64,000 nt of DNA. Source: Mariprofundaceae bacterium (GTDB taxonomy: Bacteria > Pseudomonadota > Zetaproteobacteria > Mariprofundales > Mariprofundaceae). Positions within the stretch are counted from its first letter, which is position 1, and each line of letters starts with the position of its first letter. The DNA lies in contig JAUZQO010000001.1 in the NCBI GenBank assembly GCA_030950925.1, positions 1 to 64,000 of the forward strand, in the 5' to 3' direction. Shown in pieces: positions 27,685-37,852 of this stretch. The notes under the pieces are model-generated. The model saw nothing but the letters and a program-made list of their open reading frames with translations, did no database searches and was not told the DNA's origin. The translations under genes were made by a program, and so were the position numbers.

Positions 27685-29121
27685 TCAAGGTTTACGACTA
27701 AAGAAACGCAGCAAAGAAAGTTGAGGTGAATGGGTCTTATCAATTTTCACAGGGTATTCCCCTGAGAAACAAGCATCACAATGCTGACTTTGCGGTTTCC
27801 CCACCGCCCGATACATGCCATCAAACGATACAAACGCCAAGGAATCCGCCTGAATAGCTGAACACATCTCATCCAAAGTCATTTGGTTCGCCATCAAATC
27901 TTCTGCATTGGGGGTATCCACACCATAAAAACAAGAATGCTTGGTGGGTGGGCTAGAAATACGCATGTGAACTTCTGCCGCACCTGCTGCGCGCATCATT
28001 TCCACAATTTTACGGCTCGTTGTGCCACGTACAATCGAATCATCCACCAAAATCACACGTTTTCCCTTAATCATATCTCGGTTGGGATTCAATTTTAAGC
28101 GCACACCAAAGTTACGAATGGATTGTTGGGGTTCAATAAATGTACGCCCAATATAGTGATTACGAATCAAGCCCAATTGAAAGGGAATGCCTGTCGCTTC
28201 CGCATAACCCATCGCAGGCGGCACACCCGAATCAGGCACTGGCACCACCAAATCTGCATCGACAGGCGATTCTTTGCCCAATTCAACGCCTATTTTATAA
28301 CGTGCATCATACACATTCACGCCTTCTAAAGTGGAATCTGGACGTGCAAAATACACATATTCAAACACACAAAATTTAGGGTCGGTCGATTCAAATGGCA
28401 TCATCGTTTCCAGCTTGCCTTCCTCAATAATGACCATTTCACCCGCTTTCACATCACGAACAAACTCTGCCCCCACCAAATCAAACGCACAGGTTTCCGA
28501 TGCCAGCACCCAAGCATCATTCAACTTACCCAGCACCAAGGGGCGCAAGCCATTGCGATCACGCACACCCACCATGCGATCCTCCACCAATACCAACAGC
28601 GAATAACCACCTTTCAATCGGCGTACAGCCTCACCCACACGATCACGCATACGTTCACCTTTGCTGCGTGATACCAAATGCATTAAGACTTCTGTATCAG
28701 AGGTCGATTGAAATACAGCCCCTTCTTGCTCCAACTCTTTGCGAACTTCAGGTGCATTGACAATATTGCCATTGTGACACATGGCGATACCACCATGCAC
28801 ATATTCAAAGGTAAAAGGTTGGCAATTTCTCAGCCCTGACTCACCCGATGTGGAATAGCGAACATGACCAATCGCAGCATGTCCTGACAAACATTCAATA
28901 TCACTCTTTTGAAACACATCCGCCACCAAACCCATGCCTCGGTGACTGTTGAATGTGTGTCCATCGGTACTGACAATGCCCGCAGACTCTTGTCCACGAT
29001 GCTGCTGTGCATAAAGCCCTAAGTAGGTTTGATTGGCAGCTTCAGGGCAATTAAAAATACCGAAAACACCGCATTCATCATGGAAATGGTCGTCTTCAAC
29101 ATCATTTATAGCATGGCTCAT
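27685..29121 (-). CDS. purF: Amidophosphoribosyltransferase
   Basis: PurF makes phosphoribosylamine from PRPP and glutamine. The 478-aa protein has a short propeptide before the nucleophile Cys of DECGVFGI, the glutaminase domain (QQHRGQESAGI), the PRPP loop VILVDDSIVRGTTS, and the Cys residues of Bacillus-type Fe-S PurF (HSCFYGVDTP and CDACFSGEYP), so an oxygen-sensitive 4Fe-4S cluster is likely. I start at ATG 29121 (GAGAG site), 7 bases after cvpA, rather than at 29175. Confidence 0.96.
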   Translation of the reverse strand: MSHAINDVEDDHFHDECGVFGIFNCPEAANQTYLGLYAQQHRGQESAGIVSTDGHTFNSHRGMGLVADVFQKSDIECLSGHAAIGHVRYSTSGESGLRNCQPFTFEYVHGGIAMCHNGNIVNAPEVRKELEQEGAVFQSTSDTEVLMHLVSRSKGERMRDRVGEAVRRLKGGYSLLVLVEDRMVGVRDRNGLRPLVLGKLNDAWVLASETCAFDLVGAEFVRDVKAGEMVIIEEGKLETMMPFESTDPKFCVFEYVYFARPDSTLEGVNVYDARYKIGVELGKESPVDADLVVPVPDSGVPPAMGYAEATGIPFQLGLIRNHYIGRTFIEPQQSIRNFGVRLKLNPNRDMIKGKRVILVDDSIVRGTTSRKIVEMMRAAGAAEVHMRISSPPTKHSCFYGVDTPNAEDLMANQMTLDEMCSAIQADSLAFVSFDGMYRAVGKPQSQHCDACFSGEYPVKIDKTHSPQLSLLRFFSRKP

Positions 29122-29128
29122 ATTACTC

Positions 29129-29725
29129 TCACTTGGTATGTTGTTGGATAAGATCTTTGATGGATTCCTTACCACCCGTTGACATATCTTGGATGGAATG
29201 AATCACATTGGATAATTGAGGCGATCTCAATTTTGCGCCGCCTGCCCTGGAAAATGGATATTCTTTTGGAATCACTTGCCCCAATAAATCACCCATTTGC
29301 ATGGCATAGGGCGCAAGCAAGCTTTGCTTCAACCAATCTGGCTTTGCCGAGCTGTAAGATGTATAAATAAGAAATGAAACCGCAATCAATAAAAAACCGC
29401 GCGCCACACCAAAAAACACGCCCAAGGTACGATCCGTTGCTGTTAAGTCCGCCATATCAATGAGTTTTCGTACAACCACACCGACCACACCCACCGCCAA
29501 CATCACCAGTACAAAAACCAAAACAAAACCTGCCATATCTGCCATGCTACTGTTCGGCAGCCACTGACTTAAGAAGTCACCCGCATAACCCGAAGTGCGA
29601 CTCGCCAATAAAAAGGCAGCAACCAAGCCAATCAATGAAATCATTTCACGAATAAACCCGCGCCAAAGCGAGAGAACCATGGATAGACCAACCAAACCAA
29701 TCAGAATATAATCAAAAAAGTTCAC
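29129..29725 (-). CDS. cvpA: CvpA-family membrane protein
   Basis: The 198-aa protein has four membrane helices and the CvpA start FDYILIGLVGLSMVLSLWRGFIREM plus the TDRTLGVFFGVARGFLL segment. CvpA is linked to colicin V export and envelope homeostasis; its exact role is unclear. It begins with GTG at 29725 (AGGTGAT site) and directly precedes purF, the classical cvpA-purF pair. Confidence 0.9.
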   Translation of the reverse strand: MNFFDYILIGLVGLSMVLSLWRGFIREMISLIGLVAAFLLASRTSGYAGDFLSQWLPNSSMADMAGFVLVFVLVMLAVGVVGVVVRKLIDMADLTATDRTLGVFFGVARGFLLIAVSFLIYTSYSSAKPDWLKQSLLAPYAMQMGDLLGQVIPKEYPFSRAGGAKLRSPQLSNVIHSIQDMSTGGKESIKDLIQQHTK

Positions 29726-29755
29726 AACATATCACCTAGGATACCGCATTTATGT

Positions 29756-30355
29756 TCATGCCATTTGTGCCGCACCTGACAAGTGTTCCACAGGTATCAG
29801 ACTTGACCCAACCGCATGTTCGCGAAGCGTAGCAGCAAGCTTTACCTCCTGCACTCTTGCATGATTTTCATGCGGCATCAGCATTTGTCTAAAATCAAGA
29901 TTTACCGCTTCACGCACACGATTTTCAGGACTAGCTACAGGGCGAATTATCCTGTCAAACCGACTTCCCCAAAGACCATTATATCCTGTGGTAAGGCGCG
30001 ATCTTGATAGGATGATAATACCGCCAATAAGACTACTAAATCTGCCGATGGCTCATTGATTTTTATGCCACCAACAACATACACATCATGCCCTGATAAT
30101 GGCAAACCCAGATAGCAAACCACCACCCAACACACGGTTTAACTCATTAATACCTGTGGATCGACGTTCCGTTTTATGCATGGCAATATCGGGAATCGCT
30201 GTTGTTGCCATAGACTTGGATGCTTTGCCCACCCGTATGGTACTTTCAATGACTTGTTCAGTCATTGAATTCCATTCACGACAATCAGGGCATTGACCAG
30301 CCCATTTACGATGCTCAGCACCACAGATTTGACAAACAAACAGCGATTTCGCCAT
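29756..30355 (-). pseudogene. radA: radA (DNA repair ATPase) pseudogene with internal deletion and frameshift
   Basis: The start is intact: MAKSLFVCQICGAEHRKWAGQ-type four-Cys zinc finger and GINELNRVLGGGLL. The Walker A, KNRFG and most of the ATPase and Lon-like core are missing: the frame changes near 30105 and resumes at LGLPLSGHDVYVVGGIKINEP, running to FGEVGLTG and a TAA at about 29949. After a further frameshift the C-terminal RPVASPENRVREAVNLDF...SLIPVEHL continues to a TGA at 29756. About 200 of the usual 450 or so residues remain, in three frames. It is last in the pheT-sirB2-ASCH-radA series. Confidence 0.88.
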
Positions 30356-30367
30356 AAAAAATAAAAA

Positions 30368-30697
30368 TTAAGCCTGACGTTGGAAGCTATGCACCCAAAC
30401 CAAATCATCATCATTCCATGTCATGCCTTCATGCATTCTTAAAATCAAATCTTTGTACATCGCCAAGGATGGATAACCTTCCGCTTGCACATCTTCTTCA
30501 GTCATATCACCCAAGCGTTCACGCTTTAAGCCTGTCACCACAAAGGTCACGCCTTCTAAATCAAAGGTTTCATTCGGATAGGCATAGACACCATCACGGC
30601 GTTGCTGTGTTTTTTTGCCCGCCAATGTCGCCGCTACCAATTTCGGATGACTCACCAAACGAGAAATATCACATGTTTTTTCAGGAAATTCAGACAT
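30368..30697 (-). CDS. ASCH-like domain protein
   Basis: A 109-aa protein resembling ASCH (PUA-like) proteins: early LVAATLAGKKTQQRRDG, then FDLEGVTFVVTGLKRERLGDMTEEDVQAEGYPS and the end MTWNDDDLVWVHSFQ. ASCH proteins are thought to bind RNA or modified nucleotides; the role here is unknown. The ATG at 30697 has AGGAG 6 bases upstream. It lies between the SirB2-like gene and the radA pseudogene on the same strand. Confidence 0.72.
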   Translation of the reverse strand: MSEFPEKTCDISRLVSHPKLVAATLAGKKTQQRRDGVYAYPNETFDLEGVTFVVTGLKRERLGDMTEEDVQAEGYPSLAMYKDLILRMHEGMTWNDDDLVWVHSFQRQA

Positions 30698-30725
30698 CAA
30701 TCACTCCTGCTTTGCTTACATATCG

Positions 30726-31106
30726 TCAAACAAAGCTTATATTTTTTGTTACAACCAGCCATACAATGACAAACAATAAACCCATCGCTGACACACCACC
30801 TATACGCCTCGTTGACAAAGAAAAACGCGCCGAAAAGCATACAAAGCCCATCCCAATATACAGCAAGACTAACAACAACTTCATCGCAAACCACGCATCA
30901 TCCCAAGGGGTAATGAAGAAATGCACCGCCAAGCTAACACCTGACAGTAACACGCCAACATCAATGACATCGGGCAAGCCACGTTTAAGCCAAGGATAAG
31001 GGATGACATGCCCTTGCCATACATACCACAAACGCCATAAAAACAATAAAAAAAGCATGCTCACACAGGCAATATGCAAGGGGAGAAGCCATGTTAAATC
31101 TTGCAT
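30726..31106 (-). CDS. SirB2-like small membrane protein
   Basis: The 126-aa protein has four membrane helices starting LPLHIACVSMLFLLFLWRL and the LPDVIDVGVLLSGVSLA segment like the SirB2 family, whose function is undefined. It starts at ATG 31106, one base after the pheT stop, with GAGG in the end of pheT, so it is in the pheT operon. Confidence 0.68.
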   Translation of the reverse strand: MQDLTWLLPLHIACVSMLFLLFLWRLWYVWQGHVIPYPWLKRGLPDVIDVGVLLSGVSLAVHFFITPWDDAWFAMKLLLVLLYIGMGFVCFSARFSLSTRRIGGVSAMGLLFVIVWLVVTKNISFV

Positions 31107-31107
31107 G

Positions 31108-33465
31108 TTAACCTCGAAGAACCGCTCCAAAGCGGGCTTGCATCGTTTCAATCACCGCTTGCATCACCTGATCCGAATCCTCTTGGGTTAATGTACGTTT
31201 GGGATGTTGCAAACTCATCCGAAGCCCAAGACTGACTTGATCCTCAGGAACACCTTGCCCGTCATAGCGGTCAAAAATATACACACCCATCAACAATGAA
31301 CCTGCAGGCTTACGTACCGCTTGCAACACATCATCGGCATGTGTCTTGTGATCAAACAAGAACACCAAGTCACGTTCTACGGCTGGAAATTCAGCCAATG
31401 CAACAAACTTCGCTGTCTTTGCCTTGGGCAATATATCCAAGTTCAATGATGCCACAAACACCGCCTTATCCAAGTCAAAAGAAGCGGCCAAATCGCCATC
31501 GACTTTACCAACATGACCCAAAACAGTTTTACCCACCAGAACTTTTGCCGTTTGACCTGCTTGCAAACCCATCACGTCATCATCGGTGATAAAACGTGCG
31601 ACCAAACCGCGTGCTGACAACCATGTTTCCACAGCACCCTTCATATCATAAAAATCCGCATCACGGGATGGCGCATACCAATGGGGTGTTAGCAACTCAC
31701 CTGTCATCAACCACGCCAAGATATTATCTTCATGATAACACCGCTCACGTTTGCTATAAATACGTCCTTGTTCCACCAGTGAAACACCAGCCTGCTGACG
31801 ATTCAAATTATACTTGGCTGTATTTAAAAGCCCTGGAAACAAACTCCGGCGCATCACGCACATGGCATCTGAAATTGGGTTTTCTAAAACAATATCTTGT
31901 TCATCTTGGCTTGAAAAAAGGCGCTGCTCCTGCCTCGAAATAAATGCATAACTGATGATTTGTACAAAACCTTGACGCACCGCATCTTGCACAGAAGTAT
32001 CTTTTTGCATGGGCTGAATGGTGGGTAATTCAGGCAATTCCGCAGGAATTGCATCAAAACCAATCACCCGTGCATATTCTTCTGACATATCTTCTGCCAT
32101 GCTAACGTCGGGGCGATGTGTCGGCACGCTAACGTGAAGCTGACCTTCATTGCGCGCCAAATCAAAGCCCATACGCCGTAATACGTCATCCAAAGGAGCA
32201 GGAATAGCTACACCCAAACGGGATTCAAGACGCGCTATATCGCATGTAAACTCACGCGGTTTCAACCATACATCCACATCACCCAACACCTTAACCACAC
32301 TTGCCGAACCACCAAAACATGCCAACAATAAAGTGGTAGCACGCTGCATGGCAACAGCCACCATGGCAGGATCTACCGCACGTTCAAAACGCATCGAAGC
32401 TTCGGACACCATCCCATATTGGCGACGAGTTGTGCTGATACTCGCAGGTCTAAAGTATGCAGATTCAAGTAAAATATTCGTGGTTTCTTCACTCACAGCC
32501 GTCGCTTCTGAACCCATAATGCCGGCCAAGGCTGCAACTTTTCCAGCATCTGCAATCACCAAATCACCCGCATGCAGTTTAAGTACACGTCCATCCAGTG
32601 CCGCAAAATCTTCGCCTTCTTTTGCTCCGCGCACACAGACATCACCCTTAAACGTGTCCGCATCAAAGGCATGCATCGGTTGTCCCATATCCAACATGAT
32701 ATAATTCAAAACATCCACCACGCCATTCACCGAACGTTGACCTGCCGCCAACAAGCGTTGCTTCATCCAAGATGGCGCTTCATCCACCTGCAAGCCTTCA
32801 ATACGACGTGCCATATACAACGGACAATCATCTTCCGCTTCACAAGCAATCGAACCCACCGCCATATTGGCATCTTCATCGAGGCTTTTCAGTTCAGGCT
32901 CAAGCCATGACAAACCCGCATCGGCTGCCAAATCACGCGCCAAACCACGCGCACTCATACAATCACCACGGTTAGGGGTAATCGAAAGGTCAAAAACAGC
33001 TTCTTCCAATTGTAAATATTCGCCCACTTCAGCACCCACGGGTGCATCAGGTGGCAAAATCAACAAACCTAAAGCTTCTTCTGCCAACCCCAGTTCTTCT
33101 TCTGAGCAACACATGCCAAAGCTTACTTCACCACGAATTTTTCCTTTTTTTATTTTCAAGCCATGGGGTAACAACGTGCCAACCGTTGCCACGGGAATTT
33201 TATCGCCTTCACCCATATTATTGGCACCACAGACAATCGCCAAAGGTTCGGCTTCATTGATATCAATACTTAATAATTTCAATTTATCTGCATTAGGGTG
33301 GGGGATCATGGACAAAATTTGACCCACACGGACACCTTTGACCGCTTCACGTGGCAGATCCACCGATTCTACCTCATGCCCCAAACGCACCAAATCATCG
33401 GACAATTGTGTGGCACTCACCTTAAAATCTGCGTATTCCTGAATCCAAGAGTAGGAAAGTTTCAT
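31108..33465 (-). CDS. pheT: Phenylalanyl-tRNA synthetase beta subunit
   Basis: The 785-aa subunit shows the full plan: N-terminal B1 start MKLSYSWIQEYADF, an EMAP/tRNA-binding domain (KGVRVGQILSM), the B3/B4 editing region, B5, the core with MRFERAVDPAMV, and a C-terminal anticodon-binding ferredoxin-like domain (FPAVERDLVFLFDH). It partners PheS, whose gene overlaps by 4 bases. Confidence 0.98.
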   Translation of the reverse strand: MKLSYSWIQEYADFKVSATQLSDDLVRLGHEVESVDLPREAVKGVRVGQILSMIPHPNADKLKLLSIDINEAEPLAIVCGANNMGEGDKIPVATVGTLLPHGLKIKKGKIRGEVSFGMCCSEEELGLAEEALGLLILPPDAPVGAEVGEYLQLEEAVFDLSITPNRGDCMSARGLARDLAADAGLSWLEPELKSLDEDANMAVGSIACEAEDDCPLYMARRIEGLQVDEAPSWMKQRLLAAGQRSVNGVVDVLNYIMLDMGQPMHAFDADTFKGDVCVRGAKEGEDFAALDGRVLKLHAGDLVIADAGKVAALAGIMGSEATAVSEETTNILLESAYFRPASISTTRRQYGMVSEASMRFERAVDPAMVAVAMQRATTLLLACFGGSASVVKVLGDVDVWLKPREFTCDIARLESRLGVAIPAPLDDVLRRMGFDLARNEGQLHVSVPTHRPDVSMAEDMSEEYARVIGFDAIPAELPELPTIQPMQKDTSVQDAVRQGFVQIISYAFISRQEQRLFSSQDEQDIVLENPISDAMCVMRRSLFPGLLNTAKYNLNRQQAGVSLVEQGRIYSKRERCYHEDNILAWLMTGELLTPHWYAPSRDADFYDMKGAVETWLSARGLVARFITDDDVMGLQAGQTAKVLVGKTVLGHVGKVDGDLAASFDLDKAVFVASLNLDILPKAKTAKFVALAEFPAVERDLVFLFDHKTHADDVLQAVRKPAGSLLMGVYIFDRYDGQGVPEDQVSLGLRMSLQHPKRTLTQEDSDQVMQAVIETMQARFGAVLRG

Positions 33466-34529
33466 GCACCCATCCTCCGCAAAAAGCGAACATCATTTTC
33501 AAAAAAGAGTCGTAAATCTGGAATACTGTGTTTCAGCATCACCAAACGTTCCACACCCAAACCAAAGGCAAAACCTGAATACACCGTGGAATCAATACCC
33601 ACAGATTTCAAAACATTGGGATGAACCATGCCACTTCCCAGCACTTCCAACCAACCGCTTCCTTTACAGATTCGGCAACCTTTACCTACACAAAACACAC
33701 AAGCCACATCAACTTCTGCCGAAGGCTCTGTAAAGGGGAAATAGTGTGGACGCAAACGCAGCGATACATCTTTTTCAAAATAAGCGGATAAGAAATGCTG
33801 CAATACACCTTTCAAGTGAGCCAACGAAATATCTTCGCCCACCTTAAACACTTCGACCTGATGAAACATCGGTGAGTGGGTGACATCATAATCACAACGA
33901 TACACACGCCCTGGTGCGACCACAGCCAAAGGCAAGGCATGTTCTTCTTCCAATAAACGTTTCATGGTGCGAATTTGCACGGGCGATGTATGCGTCCGCA
34001 ACAACATCGCAGCGTCATCGGTGTCTTTCACAAAAAAAGTATCATGCATGGCGCGGGCGGGGTGTTCGGGTGGAATATTTAACGCATCGAAGTTATGGAA
34101 TTCATCTTCAACTTCAGGGCCTTGGGCAATTTCAAAGCCCATTTGTGAAAAAATAGCCGTGATTTCATCCAAACCCTGTTGCACAGGATGCAAAGAACCA
34201 CGTGCAGATTGACGACCTGATAAGCTAACATCCAAACGTTCGGATTCAATACGTCGTTGCCTTTCTAAGACTGACAACTTGCCCTCACAAGCACGCAAAG
34301 CTTCCGCCAATGCTGTTTTCACCGCATTCACTTCTTTACCAATCACAGGACGTTCCGCAGCCGGCAATTTGCCCACACCCTTCAACACATCCGTTAAAGC
34401 ACCTTTTTTACCTAAATATGCCACACGCAAAACTTGCAACGCATTCAAATTTTCAGCTTTAGAAAACTCAGCCAATGCTTTCTCTTGCAGTGTGTGTAAT
34501 TCCACCTTTAGCGCACCCAACTTACTCAT
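33462..34529 (-). CDS. pheS: Phenylalanyl-tRNA synthetase alpha subunit
   Basis: The 355-aa class II synthetase alpha chain has an N-terminal coiled coil (residues 1-85), motif 2 around HSPMFHQVEVF and motif 3 GFAFGLGVERLVMLKH. It also contains a CxxC-CxxC pair (CVFCVGKGCRICKG) in the middle, found in a subset of bacterial PheS and suggesting a zinc knuckle. The start ATG is 15 bases downstream of a long hairpin (34545-34605). Confidence 0.98.
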   Translation of the reverse strand: MSKLGALKVELHTLQEKALAEFSKAENLNALQVLRVAYLGKKGALTDVLKGVGKLPAAERPVIGKEVNAVKTALAEALRACEGKLSVLERQRRIESERLDVSLSGRQSARGSLHPVQQGLDEITAIFSQMGFEIAQGPEVEDEFHNFDALNIPPEHPARAMHDTFFVKDTDDAAMLLRTHTSPVQIRTMKRLLEEEHALPLAVVAPGRVYRCDYDVTHSPMFHQVEVFKVGEDISLAHLKGVLQHFLSAYFEKDVSLRLRPHYFPFTEPSAEVDVACVFCVGKGCRICKGSGWLEVLGSGMVHPNVLKSVGIDSTVYSGFAFGLGVERLVMLKHSIPDLRLFFENDVRFLRRMGA

Positions 34530-34544
34530 GATTAACCTCTATAA

Positions 34545-34605
34545 ACCACAAAGACACACAAGAAAAATCACCATCACACTCTCCGCGCCTCCGCGCCTCC
34601 GCGGT
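34545..34605 (-). repeat. Long wobble-paired hairpin in the pheS leader
   Basis: In the minus-strand RNA a 13-nt arm ACCGCGGAGGCGC (34605-34593) pairs completely, with several G-U pairs, to GUGUCUUUGUGGU (34557-34545). The words ACCACAAAGACAC and CTCCGCGC, the latter as three tandem units, resemble intergenic repeats seen in many bacterial genomes. Confidence 0.6.
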
Positions 34606-34671
34606 AAATGCTTGTTTTCCCACAATTCACTCACTTCAAATCTATTCAATGATTACTTTCTTCAAAACAAA

Positions 34672-34701
34672 CAAAAATGGCAGAGCCATTACAGCTCTGC
34701 C
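34672..34701 (-). terminator. Terminator or attenuator between rplT and pheS
   Basis: GGCAGAGC and GCTCTGCC (34679-34701) form a perfect 8-bp stem; on the minus strand it is followed by AUUUUUG. It lies 38 bases past the rplT stop and would separate the infC-rpmI-rplT transcript from pheST, or attenuate read-through. No Phe-rich leader peptide was found. Confidence 0.75.
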
Positions 34702-34738
34702 ACCTTTTCCATCAATACCAAGTCAACTCGGATATTCC

Positions 34739-35095
34739 TTACTGAATGTTTGCTTTCGCTGTTTCAGCCAATTTTGCAAATGCATCCGCATCACGAACAG
34801 CAATGTCAGCCAATACTTTACGATCCAATTCAATACCCGCTTGCATCAAGCCATGCATGAATTTTGAATAGCTCAAGTCATTCAAACGTGCCGCAGCATT
34901 GATACGTACAATCCACAAAGCACGGAAAGTGCGTTTTTTATTTTTGCGGTCACGGTATGCATATTGACCTGCTTTATCAACCGCTTGCGTTGCAACACGG
35001 AAACAGTTTTTACGACGGCCGTAATAACCTTTGGCCGCTTTGATAACTTTCTTGTGGCGCGCATGCGCCTGAACACCTGATTTTACGCGAGGCAT
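34739..35095 (-). CDS. rplT: 50S ribosomal protein L20
   Basis: The 118-aa basic protein begins [19 protein letters not shown] and contains [11 protein letters not shown] and [11 protein letters not shown], all typical of L20. It binds 23S rRNA and in many bacteria represses its own operon. AGGAGAG site. It is 28 bases after rpmI. Confidence 0.98.
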   Translation of the reverse strand: MPRVKSGVQAHARHKKVIKAAKGYYGRRKNCFRVATQAVDKAGQYAYRDRKNKKRTFRALWIVRINAAARLNDLSYSKFMHGLMQAGIELDRKVLADIAVRDADAFAKLAETAKANIQ

Positions 35096-35123
35096 TTTTC
35101 TCTCCTAAACCAATAAATACGAA

Positions 35124-35321
35124 TTAGCGACCTGGAATCAAACGTTCCAAAGCTTTTTTATCTGATGTGGCAACAAGCGTTGTTCCACGAAATCCACGAA
35201 TACGCTTCGGCGATTTTTTGGTCAGAATATGTTGAGCATTTGCTTTGTTACGTTTCCATTTGCCACTACCCGTCTTTGAGAAACGTTTTGCAGCACCACT
35301 GTTTGACTTCATCTTAGGCAT
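35124..35321 (-). CDS. rpmI: 50S ribosomal protein L35
   Basis: The 65-aa protein [20 protein letters not shown] with [18 protein letters not shown] is a full-length L35. It sits 13 bases after infC in the infC-rpmI-rplT unit. GAGGTTGG provides the ribosome site. Confidence 0.97.
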   Translation of the reverse strand: MPKMKSNSGAAKRFSKTGSGKWKRNKANAQHILTKKSPKRIRGFRGTTLVATSDKKALERLIPGR

Positions 35322-35334
35322 AAATCACCAACCT

Positions 35335-35850
35335 CTATTTCTTCAAGGGACTGATGATCATAATCATCTGTCGACCTTCCATATTGGGCATTTTATCAGG
35401 CTTACCCAAATCTTTGACTTCTTCAGCAATATGTTCCAATTGCTCTCTACCACGCCCCACATAGGCCATTTCACGCCCACGAAAACGAAGCGAAACTTTC
35501 ACTTTATTACCAGCTTCAAGAAACTTTCGCACATTTCGAAGTTTAATATCCAAATCATTCTGCTCTGTACTGGCACGAACCTTCACCTCTTTAACCTGAA
35601 TCACATGTTGTTTCTTCTTGGCTTCATTGGCTTTTTTACTTTGATCGTACTTGTACTTCCCATAATCCATCACCTTACATACAGGTGGTCTGGCATTGGG
35701 TGACATCATAATGAGGTCTAGCCCAACGGATTCTGCTCTGGCAATGGCATCCAAACGCTTCAAAACACCGATTTGCTCACCATCATGACCAATGACACGC
35801 ATTTCTGCTGCCTCAATATCATAATTAACTGCTAGCTCTTTCTTAGCGAT
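35335..35850 (-). CDS. infC: Translation initiation factor IF-3 (AUC start)
   Basis: IF-3 prevents 70S association and checks the start codon. Its N-terminus normally reads (M)IAKKE...VNxxI...VRVIGxDGEQ; here [29 protein letters not shown] is continuous in frame back to an ATC at 35850, and an in-frame TAG lies three codons further up. The usual first Met (35802) would remove the N-domain start. GGGGGC precedes the ATC by 5 bases. This gives 171 aa, the normal size. Non-AUG starts of infC (AUU in E. coli) allow IF-3 autoregulation. The gene begins 18 bases after thrS. Confidence 0.93.
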   Translation of the reverse strand: MAKKELAVNYDIEAAEMRVIGHDGEQIGVLKRLDAIARAESVGLDLIMMSPNARPPVCKVMDYGKYKYDQSKKANEAKKKQHVIQVKEVKVRASTEQNDLDIKLRNVRKFLEAGNKVKVSLRFRGREMAYVGRGREQLEHIAEEVKDLGKPDKMPNMEGRQMIMIISPLKK

Positions 35851-35868
35851 GAAAGCCCCCTACTGGTC

Positions 35869-37773
35869 TTACTTGTATTCTTTTTGCATGATTTTCATTG
35901 CTTCAATCCATGCATCCACTGTCTTGACACCCAAATTCTCACCACTGCGTGTGCGTACTGAGATTGTTTGCTCATCTCGTTCGCGATCACCAGCAACCAA
36001 AATATAAGGCACGCGATCCAAGGTGTGGGCGCGCACTTTATAGCCGACTTTCTCATTGCGCAAGTCCGATTCTACACGAAGCCCTGCATCACACATTTTT
36101 TGCGTCACTTCTTGCACATATTCCGATTGAGAATCTGAAATATTACACACCACAGCCTGCACAGGTGCCAGCCAAACAGGAAACTTTCCTTCGAACTCTT
36201 CAATCAAAATACCAATAAATCGTTCCAATGAACCCAGTACTGCACGATGCAGCATCACGGGTGTCTTCTTACTGTTATCCTTCGCGACATATTCCGCACC
36301 CAAACGGCCTGGCATGGAGAAATCCACTTGAATCGTACCGCACTGCCACACACGTCCCAAACAATCCTTCAAAGAAAACTCGATCTTAGGGCCATAAAAG
36401 GCTCCTTCACCTGGATTTAACCCATAATCCAAGTTTTTGGACTTCAAAGCCTCATGCAAAGATGATTCAGCCTTATCCCATTGTTCATCCGTTCCCACCC
36501 GTTGCGCAGGGCGATCGGATAAAAAGATAATCACATCTTCAAAACCAAATTTTTTATAGGTTGAAAAAACCAAGTCAATAAAATCACTGACTTCATCTTG
36601 AATTTGGCTCTCTTCACAAAAAATATGCGCATCATCTTGCACAAAATTTCGCAATCGCATCAAACCATGCAAGGTGCCTGATGGTTCATTACGATGACAT
36701 GAACCAAATTCAGCCAAGCGTAACGGTAAATCACGATAGGAATGTAAGGCTTGGTTGTACACCTGCACATGACATGGGCAATTCATCGGTTTGATCGCAT
36801 AATCACGATTATCTGTATGGGTGGTAAACATATCATCTCGGAACTTTTCCCAATGACCCGATTGCTCCCATAACTTACGATCCACCACCATGGGGGTTTT
36901 GATTTCCTTGTATCCATTCACTTGCATAATCGAACGAATTTCATTTTCAACGACTTGCCAAACTGCCCAGCCCTTCGGGTGCCAAAAAATCATGCCAGGC
37001 GCTTCATCTTGCAAATGAAATAAATCCAATGTTTTAGCAAGCTTACGATGATCCCGTTTTTCAGCCTCTTCCAAACGAAATAGGTACGCTTTCAAATCAT
37101 CTTTAGAAGCCCATGCCGTTCCATAAATACGATGTAATTGCTCATTTTTCGCATCACCTTCCCAATATGCGCCCGATACCTTCATCAACTTAAAGTGCTT
37201 GAGTTTCGAGGTGTTGGGAACATGCGGGCCACGACATAAATCCGACCATTCACCTTGCCTATAAAGGCTGACTGTTTCCCCTTCAGGAATTCGTCCAATC
37301 AATAAAGCCTTATACTTTTCACCTAGATCTTCGAAATGGGCAATCGCATCATCACGCGCCCATTCCTCACGTGTGATAGGCAACTTACGACGCGCAATTT
37401 CTTTCATTTTCTTTTCAATGACTTTTAAATCTTCGGGTGTAAATGCACGTTCAAAAGCGAAATCATAATAAAAACCAGCATCAATCACGGGGCCAATGGT
37501 GACTTGTGCCGTTGGAAAGACTTCTTGCACTGCCATCGCCATCAAATGCGATGTAGAATGCCGAATGACTTCCAAACCTTCGGGTGATTTTTCAGTGATT
37601 AAAGCAACACTATCACCATCAGACAAGACAGCTGATAGGTCACACATACGATGATTGACCGTCGCTGCAATCACAGCACGCGCCAAACCTTCACCAATAT
37701 CTTTGGCTAAATCAAATGCACTTGCACCATCTGGCAAGCTACGAGAAGAACCATCGGGTAATTGAATATTCAT
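35869..37773 (-). CDS. thrS: Threonyl-tRNA synthetase
   Basis: The 634-aa class II synthetase has TGS ([23 protein letters not shown]), the editing domain with [11 protein letters not shown], and the catalytic domain with zinc ligands ([19 protein letters not shown] of ...). I start at ATG 37773, with GAGGAUG upstream; the frame opens 18 codons earlier. It leads thrS-infC-rpmI-rplT-pheST and follows tRNA-Val on the same strand by 79 bases. Confidence 0.98.
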   Translation of the reverse strand: MNIQLPDGSSRSLPDGASAFDLAKDIGEGLARAVIAATVNHRMCDLSAVLSDGDSVALITEKSPEGLEVIRHSTSHLMAMAVQEVFPTAQVTIGPVIDAGFYYDFAFERAFTPEDLKVIEKKMKEIARRKLPITREEWARDDAIAHFEDLGEKYKALLIGRIPEGETVSLYRQGEWSDLCRGPHVPNTSKLKHFKLMKVSGAYWEGDAKNEQLHRIYGTAWASKDDLKAYLFRLEEAEKRDHRKLAKTLDLFHLQDEAPGMIFWHPKGWAVWQVVENEIRSIMQVNGYKEIKTPMVVDRKLWEQSGHWEKFRDDMFTTHTDNRDYAIKPMNCPCHVQVYNQALHSYRDLPLRLAEFGSCHRNEPSGTLHGLMRLRNFVQDDAHIFCEESQIQDEVSDFIDLVFSTYKKFGFEDVIIFLSDRPAQRVGTDEQWDKAESSLHEALKSKNLDYGLNPGEGAFYGPKIEFSLKDCLGRVWQCGTIQVDFSMPGRLGAEYVAKDNSKKTPVMLHRAVLGSLERFIGILIEEFEGKFPVWLAPVQAVVCNISDSQSEYVQEVTQKMCDAGLRVESDLRNEKVGYKVRAHTLDRVPYILVAGDRERDEQTISVRTRSGENLGVKTVDAWIEAMKIMQKEYK

Positions 37774-37852
37774 GAGAATCATCCTCTGCCTCTTCAAACC
37801 CCACGCAATGCAGGGCGGGCAAGCCAAGAATGAGGCTATATTAATAAGAAAA

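Noticed and set aside
32150-32704. 184-aa plus-strand ORF inside pheT
   Set aside because: Shadow of pheT on the opposite strand; basic, low-complexity sequence without family features.
34580-34603. CTCCGCGC tandem units as a CRISPR or minisatellite
   Set aside because: Only three 8-base units and part of a hairpin; no spacers. No CRISPR array was seen anywhere in the window.
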